Assembly: GCA_963803155.1 (NCBI GenBank)
Contig: CAWDMN010000113.1
Location: 47,243-111,242 of the forward strand
Reading direction: 5' to 3'
DNA length: 64,000 bases
Source of the DNA: CAWDMN01 sp963803155
Lineage (GTDB): Bacteria > Acidobacteriota > Terriglobia > Versatilivoradales > Versatilivoraceae
The notes under the pieces were generated by a model that saw only the letters and a program-made list of their open reading frames with translations, was not told the DNA's origin and searched no databases. The translations under genes were made by a program, and so were the position numbers. Positions 1 to 9,732 of the stretch are shown one piece after another. Each line of letters starts with the position of its first letter. Positions within the stretch are counted from its first letter, which is position 1.

Positions 1-1017
1 CATTGGAGCGGTGATATATTCAAAATCCTTGCCATTCCATCGACGGATCTGCATGCCAGGGGATTTGCTTTCCCCGATGGAAAACACCTCCCCGTCTTGG
101 GCCGCAATCAAGGGGCGCTGTTGATTCCAGTTCGGTTCCGGAGAAAATAAATGGGAGGTCCAGTGGCCATTTTTAAGCGAGAAAATTCTGGATTCGCTGG
201 CTGCCAGCACGCCCCAGCGGGAGGATTCCACCATATTCCAAACTACTTCCCCCGGACGTAAGAGAGTAGACATCAGATTAAACCATTGGTCACTCTTGCG
301 CTGAGCTACTCCTCGATCCGTCAGGGCATATTGACGGCCCGCCGAATCGCGAAAATAATCCAACAGATGAAGGCTGGGGAGGCCATCCATGAGTCCATAA
401 CTTTTCCAGACTCCCGCTTTGAAGGAAGTAAGCCCGCCCGGGACATTGGGGTCCGGCCAGTTGTCGCAAACGAACCACAAGGTCCCATCCGGATCCTGCC
501 GGATGCGGCGTATCGAAGGGCCCGCCAGTTTTTTTTCGGAACCATAGGTCCTGAAATGGCTCCCGTCAAATTCGCCTGCCCCTTTGTCGGTTCCCACCCA
601 GAGTTTTCCTTGAGAAGTCACAAGCACAGTGCGTACAAACCCGCTGGGCAATCCATCAGAAGTGGTATAACGCTTCCAGCGATAACCGTCATATCGATAC
701 AATCCATCCGTGGAGGATAGCCAGACGGTGCCATCTTTTTCAAAATCAATTCCATTGATCGCAGTGCCGGACATTCCCGCATCCTCCAAATAGGACGCCA
801 TTTGCCAACTCTGGCCGGTTTCAATGGAAGGGAGGGGAGGAATCTGGAGAGCGGCAATTGCTCTTGGAGGTAAAATCAGCTGGAATAGAACCACCAGGAA
901 GATGGAGAGGCAGCAGGAAAGCCTTTGTGCTATTTTAGTCTCAACCCGCTTCCACGATTCTTTTGGAGAAGGTGAGCCATAAATATTTTTGTCATACTGC
1001 AATGTCAGAAATCGCAT
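1..1017 (-). CDS. two-component-regulator propeller protein, N-terminal part (runs off the window)
   Basis: The frame is open from ATG at 1015-1017 to base 1, giving 339 codons; the C-terminus lies outside the window. A basic stretch and a hydrophobic segment (about residues 33-50, ending near PRAIAA) suggest a signal peptide or membrane anchor. After it come propeller-blade motifs such as DGTVWLSSTDGLYRYDG (about 95-111), GKLWVGTDKG and DPDGTLWFVCDN, interleaved with DGLPS motifs. This is the pattern of two-component regulator propeller repeats. In known proteins these repeats form a periplasmic sensor ahead of a Y_Y_Y domain and a histidine kinase or GGDEF output, but the output module is not visible here. 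No convincing ribosome binding site precedes the ATG, so the start is tentative. A carbohydrate-sensing role would fit the neighbours but is inference. Confidence 0.75.
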   Translation of the reverse strand, partial: MRFLTLQYDKNIYGSPSPKESWKRVETKIAQRLSCCLSIFLVVLFQLILPPRAIAALQIPPLPSIETGQSWQMASYLEDAGMSGTAINGIDFEKDGTVWLSSTDGLYRYDGYRWKRYTTSDGLPSGFVRTVLVTSQGKLWVGTDKGAGEFDGSHFRTYGSEKKLAGPSIRRIRQDPDGTLWFVCDNWPDPNVPGGLTSFKAGVWKSYGLMDGLPSLHLLDYFRDSAGRQYALTDRGVAQRKSDQWFNLMSTLLRPGEVVWNMVESSRWGVLAASESRIFSLKNGHWTSHLFSPEPNWNQQRPLIAAQDGEVFSIGESKSPGMQIRRWNGKDFEYITAPM

Positions 1018-1096
1018 TTGTAAGAAACTGGGCCGTGCAAAGAATAAGGAGATTCAATCTCTTGAAAAATTGTAACTACTCAGCACCCCTTCGTTT

Positions 1097-1188
1097 GGTA
1101 GCCACGCTGAGTGCATTTTACGAGGCGTGGAGTTTGGCCATCTAGCCAAAAGCCCACGGCTCGCGGAAAAACGCTCACCGTGGCTACC
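1097..1188. repeat. intergenic inverted repeat ending in GGTAGCCAC/GTGGCTACC
   Basis: GGTAGCCAC at 1097-1105 is mirrored by GTGGCTACC at 1180-1188. The right half, read on the minus strand, resembles 14796-14846: both have GGTAGCCAC, then GTGAGC, GCGAGCCGT and GGCTTTTGG in the same order. It lies in the 383-base gap 1018-1400, in which I see no gene. It is probably a non-coding dispersed repeat. Confidence 0.55.
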
Positions 1189-1400
1189 AGTTACAAGAGG
1201 ATCTGTGCAGTGACGAATAATTTTAGATTCCCTCACGTCCGGAGAATACGCTTCGCCCATGGCGTATTTATCGGCAACTGCTTGGCTTAGATGAGAAAAA
1301 AACAAGTGGAGCCCGAATCCGCCCCCGCGGATACGGTTGTCGGATGGAGGACCGTGCACCGCAATTTCCCAGCGGAAAAAAATCCGGAAGAAATCCCTTT

Positions 1401-4073
1401 TTATCGCTTTGGGCTGTCCCGATCTTCCAGGTTTCGGATGACAAGGGCCGTCCATCCCGTCTGATGGCTGGCGCCAAGGCCGCGTCCGGTTTCCCCGTGA
1501 AAGTACTCGTGAAACAGCACAAGGTCACGCCAAAACGGATCTTCGGCGAAACGCACCTCCTCGCCATGGCAGGGACGAAAACCTCTCTCATCGGGCAGAA
1601 ATATACTCGCGAGACGGCGGCTCAACTCGTTGGCCACCTCCCTAAGATTCATCCGCTTCCCTGAACCCGTGGGACATTCCACGCGCATGCTCTCCCCATA
1701 AAAATAGTAGTAGCGCTCCAATGCCTCGATCAATAGGTAATTAACCGGAAACCAGACGGGTCCCCGCCAATTGGAATTGCCCCCAAATAAACCCGAACTG
1801 GACTCGCCTGGTTCATAGAAGACAGGGTATTCTTCTCCGGAAACTCGGAAGATGTAAGGCCGCTCGGCATGAACTCTTGAGAGGGAGCGCAAGCCATGGG
1901 GGGAGAGAAATTCATTTTCATCCAGCAAATAATGCAACACCCGCTCCAGTTTTTCGCGCGAGGGGATGGCCAACAAGCGGCGGGCATGTCCCGCACCGTT
2001 TTCCAAAAGACAAGCATAGGAAATGTGCCGGCTTAAGTCAGATCGGTTTTCGAGAAACCAATCCATCCTTTTCTTAAACCCTTCCAGGGTTTGAATGAGA
2101 TCATCGTCAAGGACCTCGACGGCCAGCAGAGGAATGACTCCAACCAGCGATCGGATTTTGAGCGGGATATTGCGGCCATCGATGCGCAACTGGTCGTAAT
2201 AAAATCCATCCTCTTCATCCCAAAGGCCCGTTCCTCCCTGGGAGTTGATCGCATCGCAAATGGCGATGAAATGCTCAAAAAATTTCGAGGCCATGTCTTC
2301 CGTGGCCGGATTGTCGCGGGAAAGCTCCAACGCCATGGACAACAGCGTGGCGCAATAAAACGCCATCCACGCGGTTCCATCGGCCTGTTCAAGGTGCCCA
2401 CCAGTAGGAAGCGGCTTGGACCGGTCGAATACTCCAATGTTGTCGAGGCCCAGAAAGCCGCCGGTAAAAAGGTTTTTTCCTTCTAGATCCTTCCGGTTCA
2501 CCCACCAGGTGAAATTGATGATCAGCTTTTGAAAACAGCGGGAGAGGAACACCCGGTCCCGCTCCCCCCGCGCCCCCGTCATTTTGTAAACACGCCAGCA
2601 TGCCCAGGCATGCACGGGGGGATTAACATCGCCAAAATTGAACTCATAGGCGGGCAGTTGTCCATTGGGATGCATGTACCATTCCCGCAAAAAGAGCGCC
2701 AATTGCTGCTTGGCGAAATCCGGATCGATTCGCGCGAAGGGAATCATATGAAAGGCCAGGTCCCAGGCGGCATACCACGGATACTCCCATTTGTCCGGCA
2801 TGGATATCACATCGCGGTTGTAAAGATGAATCCACTCCGCATTGCGGCCAGAGAGGCGGCTGTCGGGAGGCGGAGGCTGCTCAGGATCCCCCTCGAGCCA
2901 ATCTCGCACGATGTAGTGATAGAACTGTTTGCTCCATAACAATCCCGCGTAAGCTTGCCGTACCACCAGACTCTTTTCGGCGGAAAGCCCCGGGGGAGAC
3001 GCGGATATAAAAAAATCGTCCGCTTCCCGTTGCCGGTCCAGAAAAATTTGTTCGAATTCTCCGCCCAGGCTGATACTCGGCGTGAGGGCCTGTGTGGAAA
3101 GTCGCAGCCGCAGAACCTCCTCCCCTCCCGCGGCTATTTCCAACCGGTATAAGGCGCCGCACTTGGTGCCGATTTGTTTGGGATTGATTGCCTCGGTCCG
3201 CCCCTTCACTAGATACTCATGAAAGGCGTCCTTAACGTAGGGAGTCCAGTTGTCTACTCCGAAAAGCTTGCGGCTGTTAGTTTCGTTTTCGGTAAAAAGG
3301 AACCGCGGAGCTTTGCCGCTGGAATCCGGACCCGCCAGCCAATAGTGTTTTCCGAAATTGACATGATTAGCCTGTAGTATGGAATCTCCGGACAAACGAA
3401 TGTCGGGCCTCTTCCAGCACCCTTCATGTTTGCAGCCCCAGATCCAGGTATTGCGGTACCAGAGGGTTGGGAGAATATAAATCATGGCCGGTTCAGACGC
3501 CCGATTGGCGAGGCTGATCCGGATCAGAATATCATCTGGATCAGCTTTGGCGTACTCGACATAAATATCGAAGTAGCGGTTTTGATCGAAAATGCCGGTA
3601 TCGGCCAATTCAAATTCGGGTTCTTTTTTCCCCCGGCGTCGATTTTCTTCCACCAACAGTCCATAAGGGAACTCTGCTTGGGGATACTTGTAGAGCGCTT
3701 TCATGTAAGAGTGCGTGGGAGTGGAATCGAGATAGAAATAACACTCCTTCACATCCTCGCCGTGGTTCCCTTCCGGACCGGCGAGGCCGAACAGCCGTTC
3801 TTTCAGGATTGGATCTTTTCCGTTCCACAAGGCCAGCGCAAAACAAAGACGACACTCGCGGTCGGTTATGCCGAGCAATCCATCCTCCCCCCACCGATAG
3901 GCGCGGCTGCGGGCAACCGAGTGAGGGAAATATTTCCAGGAGGTCCCAGCTTCTGAATAATCTTCGCGCACAGTGGCCCATTGACGCTCAGAGAGGTAGG
4001 GCCCCCAGCGCTTCCAGTTGGCCAGGCGCCGTCTATCAGCTTTTAAGCGATCGATTTCCGCGGTGTTGTTCAT
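1401..4073 (-). CDS. GH63-family (MGH1-like) glucosidase
   Basis: An 890-residue protein without a signal peptide, so probably cytoplasmic. The N-terminal part (ERQWATVREDYS, then SRAYRWGEDGLLGI) and the (alpha/alpha)6-type region around residues 430-480 (WYAAWDLAFH, REWYMHPNGQLPAYEF, FGDVNPPVHAW) match the bacterial GH63 proteins with an MGH1-like catalytic domain. These enzymes hydrolyse alpha-glucosides, and some act on glucosylglycerate or mannosylglycerate. The length is typical of the family. I cannot assign the catalytic Asp/Glu pair by eye. The gene is monocistronic and divergent from the esterase gene at 4426, with 352 bases between them. The family call is strong; the substrate is unknown. 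Confidence 0.85.
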   Translation of the reverse strand: MNNTAEIDRLKADRRRLANWKRWGPYLSERQWATVREDYSEAGTSWKYFPHSVARSRAYRWGEDGLLGITDRECRLCFALALWNGKDPILKERLFGLAGPEGNHGEDVKECYFYLDSTPTHSYMKALYKYPQAEFPYGLLVEENRRRGKKEPEFELADTGIFDQNRYFDIYVEYAKADPDDILIRISLANRASEPAMIYILPTLWYRNTWIWGCKHEGCWKRPDIRLSGDSILQANHVNFGKHYWLAGPDSSGKAPRFLFTENETNSRKLFGVDNWTPYVKDAFHEYLVKGRTEAINPKQIGTKCGALYRLEIAAGGEEVLRLRLSTQALTPSISLGGEFEQIFLDRQREADDFFISASPPGLSAEKSLVVRQAYAGLLWSKQFYHYIVRDWLEGDPEQPPPPDSRLSGRNAEWIHLYNRDVISMPDKWEYPWYAAWDLAFHMIPFARIDPDFAKQQLALFLREWYMHPNGQLPAYEFNFGDVNPPVHAWACWRVYKMTGARGERDRVFLSRCFQKLIINFTWWVNRKDLEGKNLFTGGFLGLDNIGVFDRSKPLPTGGHLEQADGTAWMAFYCATLLSMALELSRDNPATEDMASKFFEHFIAICDAINSQGGTGLWDEEDGFYYDQLRIDGRNIPLKIRSLVGVIPLLAVEVLDDDLIQTLEGFKKRMDWFLENRSDLSRHISYACLLENGAGHARRLLAIPSREKLERVLHYLLDENEFLSPHGLRSLSRVHAERPYIFRVSGEEYPVFYEPGESSSGLFGGNSNWRGPVWFPVNYLLIEALERYYYFYGESMRVECPTGSGKRMNLREVANELSRRLASIFLPDERGFRPCHGEEVRFAEDPFWRDLVLFHEYFHGETGRGLGASHQTGWTALVIRNLEDRDSPKR

Positions 4074-4425
4074 CGTCTATCCCCTGAGATGTTGGCAAGA
4101 GTGTCCGCTCTCGCAACAACTTCCGTCCCATTTTCAAACAGTAAGCGATTTACCTTCGGGATTTCCGGCCACTTTTGAAGGAAATACAAGGCGTTGAGAG
4201 TAAATTCCATTTTGGCAGATCAAATGCTTTTTTTCGAGTGAACTATTTTGCGGGTCATACCGTATCTTAAAATATGCCTCGGCGGTCTGAGCGGCAGTCT
4301 CATCGTGTTCCGCAAATGACTGCTGCGGGCGAGGTCAAGCCAGGCATGGCACATCACTATCGGTTGACCCAAAGAATGAAATACATTTCTGTTGGATTTT
4401 CTTTAAAAAAACGGAGAAAGTCACT
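4074..4425. other. divergent intergenic region
   Basis: Separates the minus-strand GH63 gene from the plus-strand esterase gene, so it must hold both promoters. A TTGACC box lies at about 4353-4358 but no good -10 box follows at the right spacing. GGAGAAAG ahead of ATG 4426 is the ribosome binding site. I see no gene or clear operator. Confidence 0.5.
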
Positions 4426-7400
4426 ATGAGAGTACGAGCTTTTGTTTTTTCCCTTGCGACCCTGGTCTTGACGGGAATGCCAGCACACTTGTTAGGGCAG
4501 GAATCTGCTCCCCCGCCTAAAGCCAATCCCACGCATTTGAAAGAAGAGATGCGGATGCCCTGGTCGCGAAGCAATGAACGATTCATCCGCCACTGGTTAG
4601 TTCTCGGCGATATTCCTCTGGACGCCATTCCCACGGGCTTGAAAGAAGGAGCCCCGCCAACGGTCTTAAAGGGATTCGAAACGGATTGGCTGATCGAACA
4701 TGGGGGGGAAGCCTCGATCAAGCCCGCGGAAAAGATGACCCATAAGTTTTCGAAGGGACCGGCCCTCCAGTGGCGAGCGGTAACCGCCTGGGGAGATGAA
4801 ACTGGCCTTTCTGATGGAGTTGGGGTGAAACGTGATTTAATTGCCTACGCTTTCTCGACAGTAGTTCGTCCCGAAGCAGGAAAAGCCTTGCTAAGTCTGG
4901 GGAGTGACGAAAGCATTCGTGTATGGCTCAACGGGGAGCTCGTGCTCGACCGGCGCACCAATCGTCCCCACAGCTTTGATGAAGAGCAAATCGAAGTGGA
5001 AATGAAGGCAGGCGACAATTCTCTCTTAATCAAATCCGAACAAAAAGTTGGCGGCTGGACGATCAGTGCCAGAGTGCTCGAGTCCGGATCCATTCCTCCC
5101 TCAATCGAGGAGATCTCCCCATCGTTGAGAGATTCCACCGCGGAAGCCCTGGTCATTCGGACGGATGCCAATGGAAATCGCGCCACCCAGGACCCAGTCA
5201 CCGTGCAGGTAATTGCCGCCGGGGGAAAAGTCCTGGCTGAAAAAAAAGCCCTCCGAGGGGAAACCATCCGGCTGATCCCCACGGATTGGCCGGATGGCGC
5301 TTATGAAGTCCGCTGTTCCACCCAGCGGCTGACCGGTCTGCGCTACACCACTCATCTTCCCTGGTACAAGGGAGATGCCATAGCCGCGGCTCAGCGCTTG
5401 CTGGACGCAGGCGCTCAGGCGAACGATCGCACGCTGGAAGGGGCTCAGACAAAAATGCTAGCTGATCTGGTGAAGGAATTGTTGGGGCCGGAAGGAGTCA
5501 AGGTGACCGGCAATCCTTGGTGGCAGATTCATTCCCCATTAATGGAATATGAGGAATTGCAGCTGGAATCCAAGGGAGCAAAGGCCCGGGTACGCCCCTT
5601 TGGATTTGTCCGACTGGCTTATCGGGATGAAATAGATGGGTCCACCCAGTACTGCCGTGCCTATTTGCCTGGAGGTTACGATCCCGCCAAAAAATGGCCC
5701 CTGGTGGTGAGACTGCACGGCTATAATCCAGATAACCCCGAATATGTCCGCTGGTGGTCAGTCGACACCCGCCATCTCATGGCAGACGTCGAATACGCGG
5801 GACACCAGCAGATGATCTACATGGAACCCCACGGCCGCGGAAACAACCGCTACCTCGGTCTTGGCGATCAAGATGTGATGCATGTGATCCAACTCGCCAA
5901 AGAGCGCTTCAGCGTGGATGAAGATCGCGTCTACCTCATGGGTGAATCGATGGGCGGATGGGGCGCCTGGAATGTGTCGACACGGCACGCGGACCAATTT
6001 GCTGCTGTCGCCCCCATCTATGGCGGAGCCGACTACCATTCCCAGATGAGCGAAGAGGAACTGGCCAAACTCACCCCGCTAGATCGTTTTCTCGCGGAGA
6101 AAGGAAGCTCCTGGTCCATGGCCGAATCCCTGCTCCATATGCCAATCCTGGTCAATCACGGCGATGTGGATCAGAGTGTGAATGTGGAGTTCTCGCGCTA
6201 TGGAGTGCGCATGCTCGAGCGCTGGGGATACAATGTGCGGTACATTGAACTTCCGGGTTACGGCCACGAAGAGTTGAACATCTTTGGCAACGTCGTCAAT
6301 TGGTTGCTCCAATTCAGGCGCGATGCCAATCCTAACCGGGTTCGTCTGCGTTCGGCGGAGCTCCAGAACGCCCAGACCTATTGGGTGAAGGTTGAACAGG
6401 CGGCCAGTCCCAAGGAATTCATGGTGGTGGATGCGGAAATCATGGGAATGAACACGATTCGCGTTGACACTCAAAACGTGCTGGCCCTTACGCTCTCTCC
6501 TATTTCCAAACTGATTGATCCCTTGAAGACCCTCAAAGTCAAATGGAATGGTCGCCCGTTTGAAGGTTCGATCGAGAAGGGACAATTCAAGCTGCAGGCG
6601 CCCGACTACACCGTCGGCCCCCAGGCCAAGAACTCTAAAGTAGCGGGTCCGATCAGCGACATTTTCAATACTCCCTTTGCCATTGTGATTGGAACATCCT
6701 CAACTGATCCGGCCATGAATGAGATCTGCCGACGCAAAGCCGAGGCAGTGGTGACTTTCTGGAAACAGTGGCAGCATCAATCTCCAAGAGTATATAAGGA
6801 TTCCGAGCTTTCGAACGAAGAGGCTTCCCGCTATTCCCTGCTCCTGATTGGCGGTCCCAACGAAAATTTGGCGTTCAAAAAATTGGGCGGCAAAATTCCG
6901 TTGGAGATCTCTCCCGAACGGATCAAAATCGGCCACCGCTCTTTCGAGGCTGTCGATGCGCGAATTCAAATGATTTACCCCAACCCGCTCAACCGGCAAA
7001 GATACCTGCTCACGGTCGCGGCAACCTCCGCGGATGGAATGGTTTTCTGGACTCCAAACCATCTGCAGAGCGCGGAATTTGACTTTCTCGTTCAGGACGG
7101 CCACATGCCCTCGGGGAATCAACTTGCTTCACCCGTCGATTTCTCCGTGGTCAGCGGCTGGTTCGATCCAAACTGGAATCTGCAAGACACGCTGCTGTAC
7201 TTAGGAAATGCGGAGGCCCGCGCTAAAGGCATCTTGTTGCGTGCACCTCGGCCTGATCGCTTGATTCCAACCCAGGTGCTGGATTCTTATGTAGGAAACT
7301 ACGAAATCGTGCCGGGATTTATTGTCAAAATCGTGAGAAAAGATAACCTTTTGATTGCGCAGGCAGGTCCCCAGCCCCCGATGGAACTGGCTCCGGCCTC

Positions 7401-7527
7401 CGAGACTGAATTTGTGATCCTGGAAGGGCCTGTCCAAATTGTCTTTTTAAAAGATGCGAACGGCAAAACTATCTCTTTCAAAGGCTGGCAAAACGGTCAC
7501 GAATTCACGGCTAAGAAAGTGGAATAG
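4426..7527 (+). CDS. large secreted alpha/beta-hydrolase (prolyl-oligopeptidase/esterase-like)
   Basis: A 1033-residue exported protein with a clear signal peptide (MRVRAFVFSLATLVLTG..., probably cut after about residue 25). Residues 60-220 resemble a jelly-roll accessory domain (LGSDESIRVWLNGELVLDRR). The catalytic alpha/beta-hydrolase fold lies at about 390-640: nucleophile S508 in GESMGGWGAW, an acid at D580 or D582 in NHGDVDQ, and H614 in GYGHEE. About 400 further residues follow with no family I recognise. Such proteins are usually annotated as peptidase S9-like or esterase D/phospholipase-like and often act as carbohydrate esterases in glycan-degrading bacteria. A GGAGAAAG site precedes the ATG. 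Hydrolase identity is firm; peptidase versus esterase is undecided. Confidence 0.8.
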   Translation: MRVRAFVFSLATLVLTGMPAHLLGQESAPPPKANPTHLKEEMRMPWSRSNERFIRHWLVLGDIPLDAIPTGLKEGAPPTVLKGFETDWLIEHGGEASIKPAEKMTHKFSKGPALQWRAVTAWGDETGLSDGVGVKRDLIAYAFSTVVRPEAGKALLSLGSDESIRVWLNGELVLDRRTNRPHSFDEEQIEVEMKAGDNSLLIKSEQKVGGWTISARVLESGSIPPSIEEISPSLRDSTAEALVIRTDANGNRATQDPVTVQVIAAGGKVLAEKKALRGETIRLIPTDWPDGAYEVRCSTQRLTGLRYTTHLPWYKGDAIAAAQRLLDAGAQANDRTLEGAQTKMLADLVKELLGPEGVKVTGNPWWQIHSPLMEYEELQLESKGAKARVRPFGFVRLAYRDEIDGSTQYCRAYLPGGYDPAKKWPLVVRLHGYNPDNPEYVRWWSVDTRHLMADVEYAGHQQMIYMEPHGRGNNRYLGLGDQDVMHVIQLAKERFSVDEDRVYLMGESMGGWGAWNVSTRHADQFAAVAPIYGGADYHSQMSEEELAKLTPLDRFLAEKGSSWSMAESLLHMPILVNHGDVDQSVNVEFSRYGVRMLERWGYNVRYIELPGYGHEELNIFGNVVNWLLQFRRDANPNRVRLRSAELQNAQTYWVKVEQAASPKEFMVVDAEIMGMNTIRVDTQNVLALTLSPISKLIDPLKTLKVKWNGRPFEGSIEKGQFKLQAPDYTVGPQAKNSKVAGPISDIFNTPFAIVIGTSSTDPAMNEICRRKAEAVVTFWKQWQHQSPRVYKDSELSNEEASRYSLLLIGGPNENLAFKKLGGKIPLEISPERIKIGHRSFEAVDARIQMIYPNPLNRQRYLLTVAATSADGMVFWTPNHLQSAEFDFLVQDGHMPSGNQLASPVDFSVVSGWFDPNWNLQDTLLYLGNAEARAKGILLRAPRPDRLIPTQVLDSYVGNYEIVPGFIVKIVRKDNLLIAQAGPQPPMELAPASETEFVILEGPVQIVFLKDANGKTISFKGWQNGHEFTAKKVE

Positions 7528-7661
7528 AAACGGCGCAGTCCATCCAGTCAAAAGACGCGTGTTAAACGGTGCCGCGCTTAGATTGTTAATTTCTTGAGTA
7601 AGCATAATTCAATTATTTAAGTGCGGCACGATGATTTCAAACTCCTGTTGCTGACTTGTTT

Positions 7662-7901
7662 ATGCTCTCCAAGTCCACCATCCTTGATGTTATTGCTTAT
7701 TTGGCCATCACGCTAATGTTTGGCTGTGCCTTATATATCCGATACCTGGCCAGACAAAAGGGCAAATGGCGAGAATTCCTTTATAGCTTTGTTGGGAACT
7801 GGTGCTTCTTCAAAGATAACTGGCGGGATGTGAAGATGCCGCTGTTTTTGATGGGTTTGGCTATTCTGGCCCTGATAATTGTAACCTGGGCAAAGAGGTG
7901 A
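7662..7901 (+). CDS. small membrane protein, unknown
   Basis: About 79 residues with two predicted membrane segments (TILDVIAYLAITLMFGCALY near the N-terminus and LFLMGLAILALIIVTW at the C-terminus), joined by a positively charged stretch (RYLARQKGKWREF). The frame stays open to TTG 7656, but ATG 7662 is the likelier start. No good ribosome binding site is visible. I do not recognise a family. The charge pattern suggests a small two-span inner-membrane protein. It stands alone between the esterase gene and a repeat-bearing gap. Confidence 0.45.
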   Translation: MLSKSTILDVIAYLAITLMFGCALYIRYLARQKGKWREFLYSFVGNWCFFKDNWRDVKMPLFLMGLAILALIIVTWAKR

Positions 7902-8489
7902 TCAAACTCTGGGACGTGGGTGCTGGGCAGGCAGAATCCGCCACTCCTTGATTAAGGCTATGTTGAGCGCCCCGAGCAGTGGGGCCCGAGCAGTGGGGCC
8001 CGAGCAGTGGGGCCTGATCTCTTTATTCTTTATCCTGATTCCATTGGCCACACCCAGAGGATTCTCTCACGGAGGCACAAAGACACGGAGAATTGAGAAT
8101 CAAGTAGGAAGAGGAGATCCTTGTCCAATCGGATGATGCATAGCCATCTGGTCTGGACTGAGAACAAACTATCCGATGATTGGGTTCTTTTGAGCCCGGC
8201 TCCACTCTGGACGCTGCTTCCCTTCTGGCGGGCCGAACCGAAAAAAGCATGGCAGGAGCTCGCGAGGGGTGATTTCGACTGGTCCCATTAAGCCATGGAT
8301 TTCTGGCCCGGCAGGGTCAAGCAAAAGCGCCGCTCCAACCGCTCCTTGGGGAAAAAGGTGCCGCGCTTGATCCAGCAATCATGACCATGAAAGGCGAGGT
8401 TATCTTGATTGATGCCGACGGAAACAAGCACCAGGAAGGGCTGAATTTTAGAAAAGTATTTCATTGAGGACGGCAAAGGAGGATTGAAC
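7902..8489. other. intergenic region with degenerate sequence
   Basis: Nearly 590 bases with no convincing gene. It holds a 14-base triple tandem repeat (7971-8012), a stretch like ACGGAGGCACAAAGACACGG (from about 8070) and a doubtful 51-codon open frame (8136-8291). GGAGG at 8478-8482 belongs to the gene starting at 8490. Confidence 0.5.
7971..8012. repeat. 14-bp tandem repeat, three perfect copies
   Basis: The unit CCCGAGCAGTGGGG occurs three times without a mismatch at 7971-7984, 7985-7998 and 7999-8012, followed by CC. It is non-coding and may vary in copy number between strains. Confidence 0.9.
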
Positions 8490-9512
8490 GTGACTAATCC
8501 CATAATAGAAGATGCCAGTGGCCGCTTGACCAGAGAGACTGACGGGTGGATTTATCCTATCAGAATCCTAAAACTGCACACAACTGTCCCGGTTGGAGCT
8601 GCCAGGAAGTTCGTCGTCAAGGAACACTTCCAAGAGAATTCTGGAACCGGTCCTCGCATTTTTGCTCTGCATGAGGATTTCCGCGATGTCATGATGAACA
8701 AGGTTGAGGAAAATGTTCCCGCCAGTATTCTTACCTTCTGGACCCCGGAGCAGGCTTGTTTGAAAGACAGAAACATTCTCCCGGACTTCGGAGACCGCGC
8801 CCAGACTTTCCTTGCCCATCTCTGGGAGCTGCTTTCTAAGCAGCCCAACGGCGAAGAAGGTGCGCTCTTAGTGAAAGGGGCCCAAAACGTGTTCTACGTC
8901 ATGGGCACGGACAACAGGCGTTGGGCCGTCCATTTGCATTGGGAGACCTCCGGAGATAGTGGCTGGGTAATTCGCGCGGACCGCGAAAACCAATGCGAGT
9001 GGCGCTCTCAAGACCAAATCATTTCCTCCGGCGGTTTTCTCAAGCAGGTGGCTGCCGTGGACCTTCCCGCGATCCAACGGTTCGTTGCGGAAGAACACTT
9101 CAAAGTGCACGACAAGGGCAATCCCTTCATCTCGCATCCTGACTACCTGTCCAAAGAGTTCCGGCAACTGCGCGTCGCCAACAATGAGGAGAACATTCCC
9201 GCGTGTACCTTGAAAGCATACGATGTATTTTCTCTGGGGGATGCTGTCCCGGATGCCCTAATCTTGGCAGAGCTGGGCGATCACGCCCAAACCTCGATGG
9301 CACATCTTTGGGAACTGCTCAAACGGCAACCCAAGGGCAAGCCTGGTGGCCAGTTGCAGACCAATGGCAAAAACAACATCTTCTACCAAATGAGCACAGA
9401 CTGCAATATTTGGGTCGTCCGTGCCCGTTATAGTAACGGCTGGGATCTGGATGCGCGCTCCATCAAGTATATTTCGGAGAGGCTTCCCGGAGATCGAGTG
9501 TTCTCCCGTTGA
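8490..9512 (+). CDS. unrecognised protein with two internal repeats
   Basis: About 340 residues. AAAGGAGG at 8475-8482 lies seven bases before GTG 8490, so I prefer that start to TTG 8484. Two homologous halves of about 130 residues (about 38-164 and 193-327) share, in order, FVxEEHF, ExxRDxx/KEFRQL, an NEENIPA or VEENVPA motif, GDxAQTxxAHLWELLxxQP and NV/IFYxMxTDxxxW. The second half follows the first by about 160 residues. There is no signal peptide or membrane span, so it is probably cytoplasmic. I recognise no enzyme family; conserved W, H and F residues suggest a folded domain rather than a linker. It stands alone, and a hairpin at 9598-9641 follows. Confidence 0.75.
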   Translation: MTNPIIEDASGRLTRETDGWIYPIRILKLHTTVPVGAARKFVVKEHFQENSGTGPRIFALHEDFRDVMMNKVEENVPASILTFWTPEQACLKDRNILPDFGDRAQTFLAHLWELLSKQPNGEEGALLVKGAQNVFYVMGTDNRRWAVHLHWETSGDSGWVIRADRENQCEWRSQDQIISSGGFLKQVAAVDLPAIQRFVAEEHFKVHDKGNPFISHPDYLSKEFRQLRVANNEENIPACTLKAYDVFSLGDAVPDALILAELGDHAQTSMAHLWELLKRQPKGKPGGQLQTNGKNNIFYQMSTDCNIWVVRARYSNGWDLDARSIKYISERLPGDRVFSR

Positions 9513-9597
9513 TATTCGGGGCCTCTGAGCCCTCGCAATTCCATATAGAAATGGACAGGCGGGTGGCCAGGGTGAAGTGTTACATATCTCAGGGTGC

Positions 9598-9641
9598 CAC
9601 GGGCAAAAGACGAAGTCGAAAGATGAAATCTTTTGCCCGTG
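9598..9641. repeat. hairpin with 13-bp perfect stem; one copy of a dispersed family
   Basis: CACGGGCAAAAGA (9598-9610) pairs with TCTTTTGCCCGTG (9629-9641) across an 18-base loop. The surroundings (AGGGTGCCA, AGACGAAGT, TTTTGCCCGT, TTCTGAC in this order) recur in weaker form at 27246-27300. There is no T-run after the stem, so it is not a standard terminator. Confidence 0.65.
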
Positions 9642-9732
9642 CCTTCTGACTTTCCTGAATGTAGTACCGTATGACGCGGGAGAGAGTCACCCGCGACACG
9701 CCCAAGCGCCGGGGGCCTTTGATACCGGCAGT

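Noticed and set aside
7971..8012. CRISPR-like repeat
   Set aside because: Units are 14 bases and contiguous without spacers; no cas genes.
8060..8100. ACGGAGGCACAAAGACACGG stretch as a gene fragment
   Set aside because: Such strings occur as non-coding repeats in many environmental genomes; no frame supports a protein.
8136..8291. 51-codon open frame, MHSHLVWTENK start, on the plus strand
   Set aside because: Composition is protein-like but there is no ribosome binding site and the surroundings are degenerate; not enough to call a gene.
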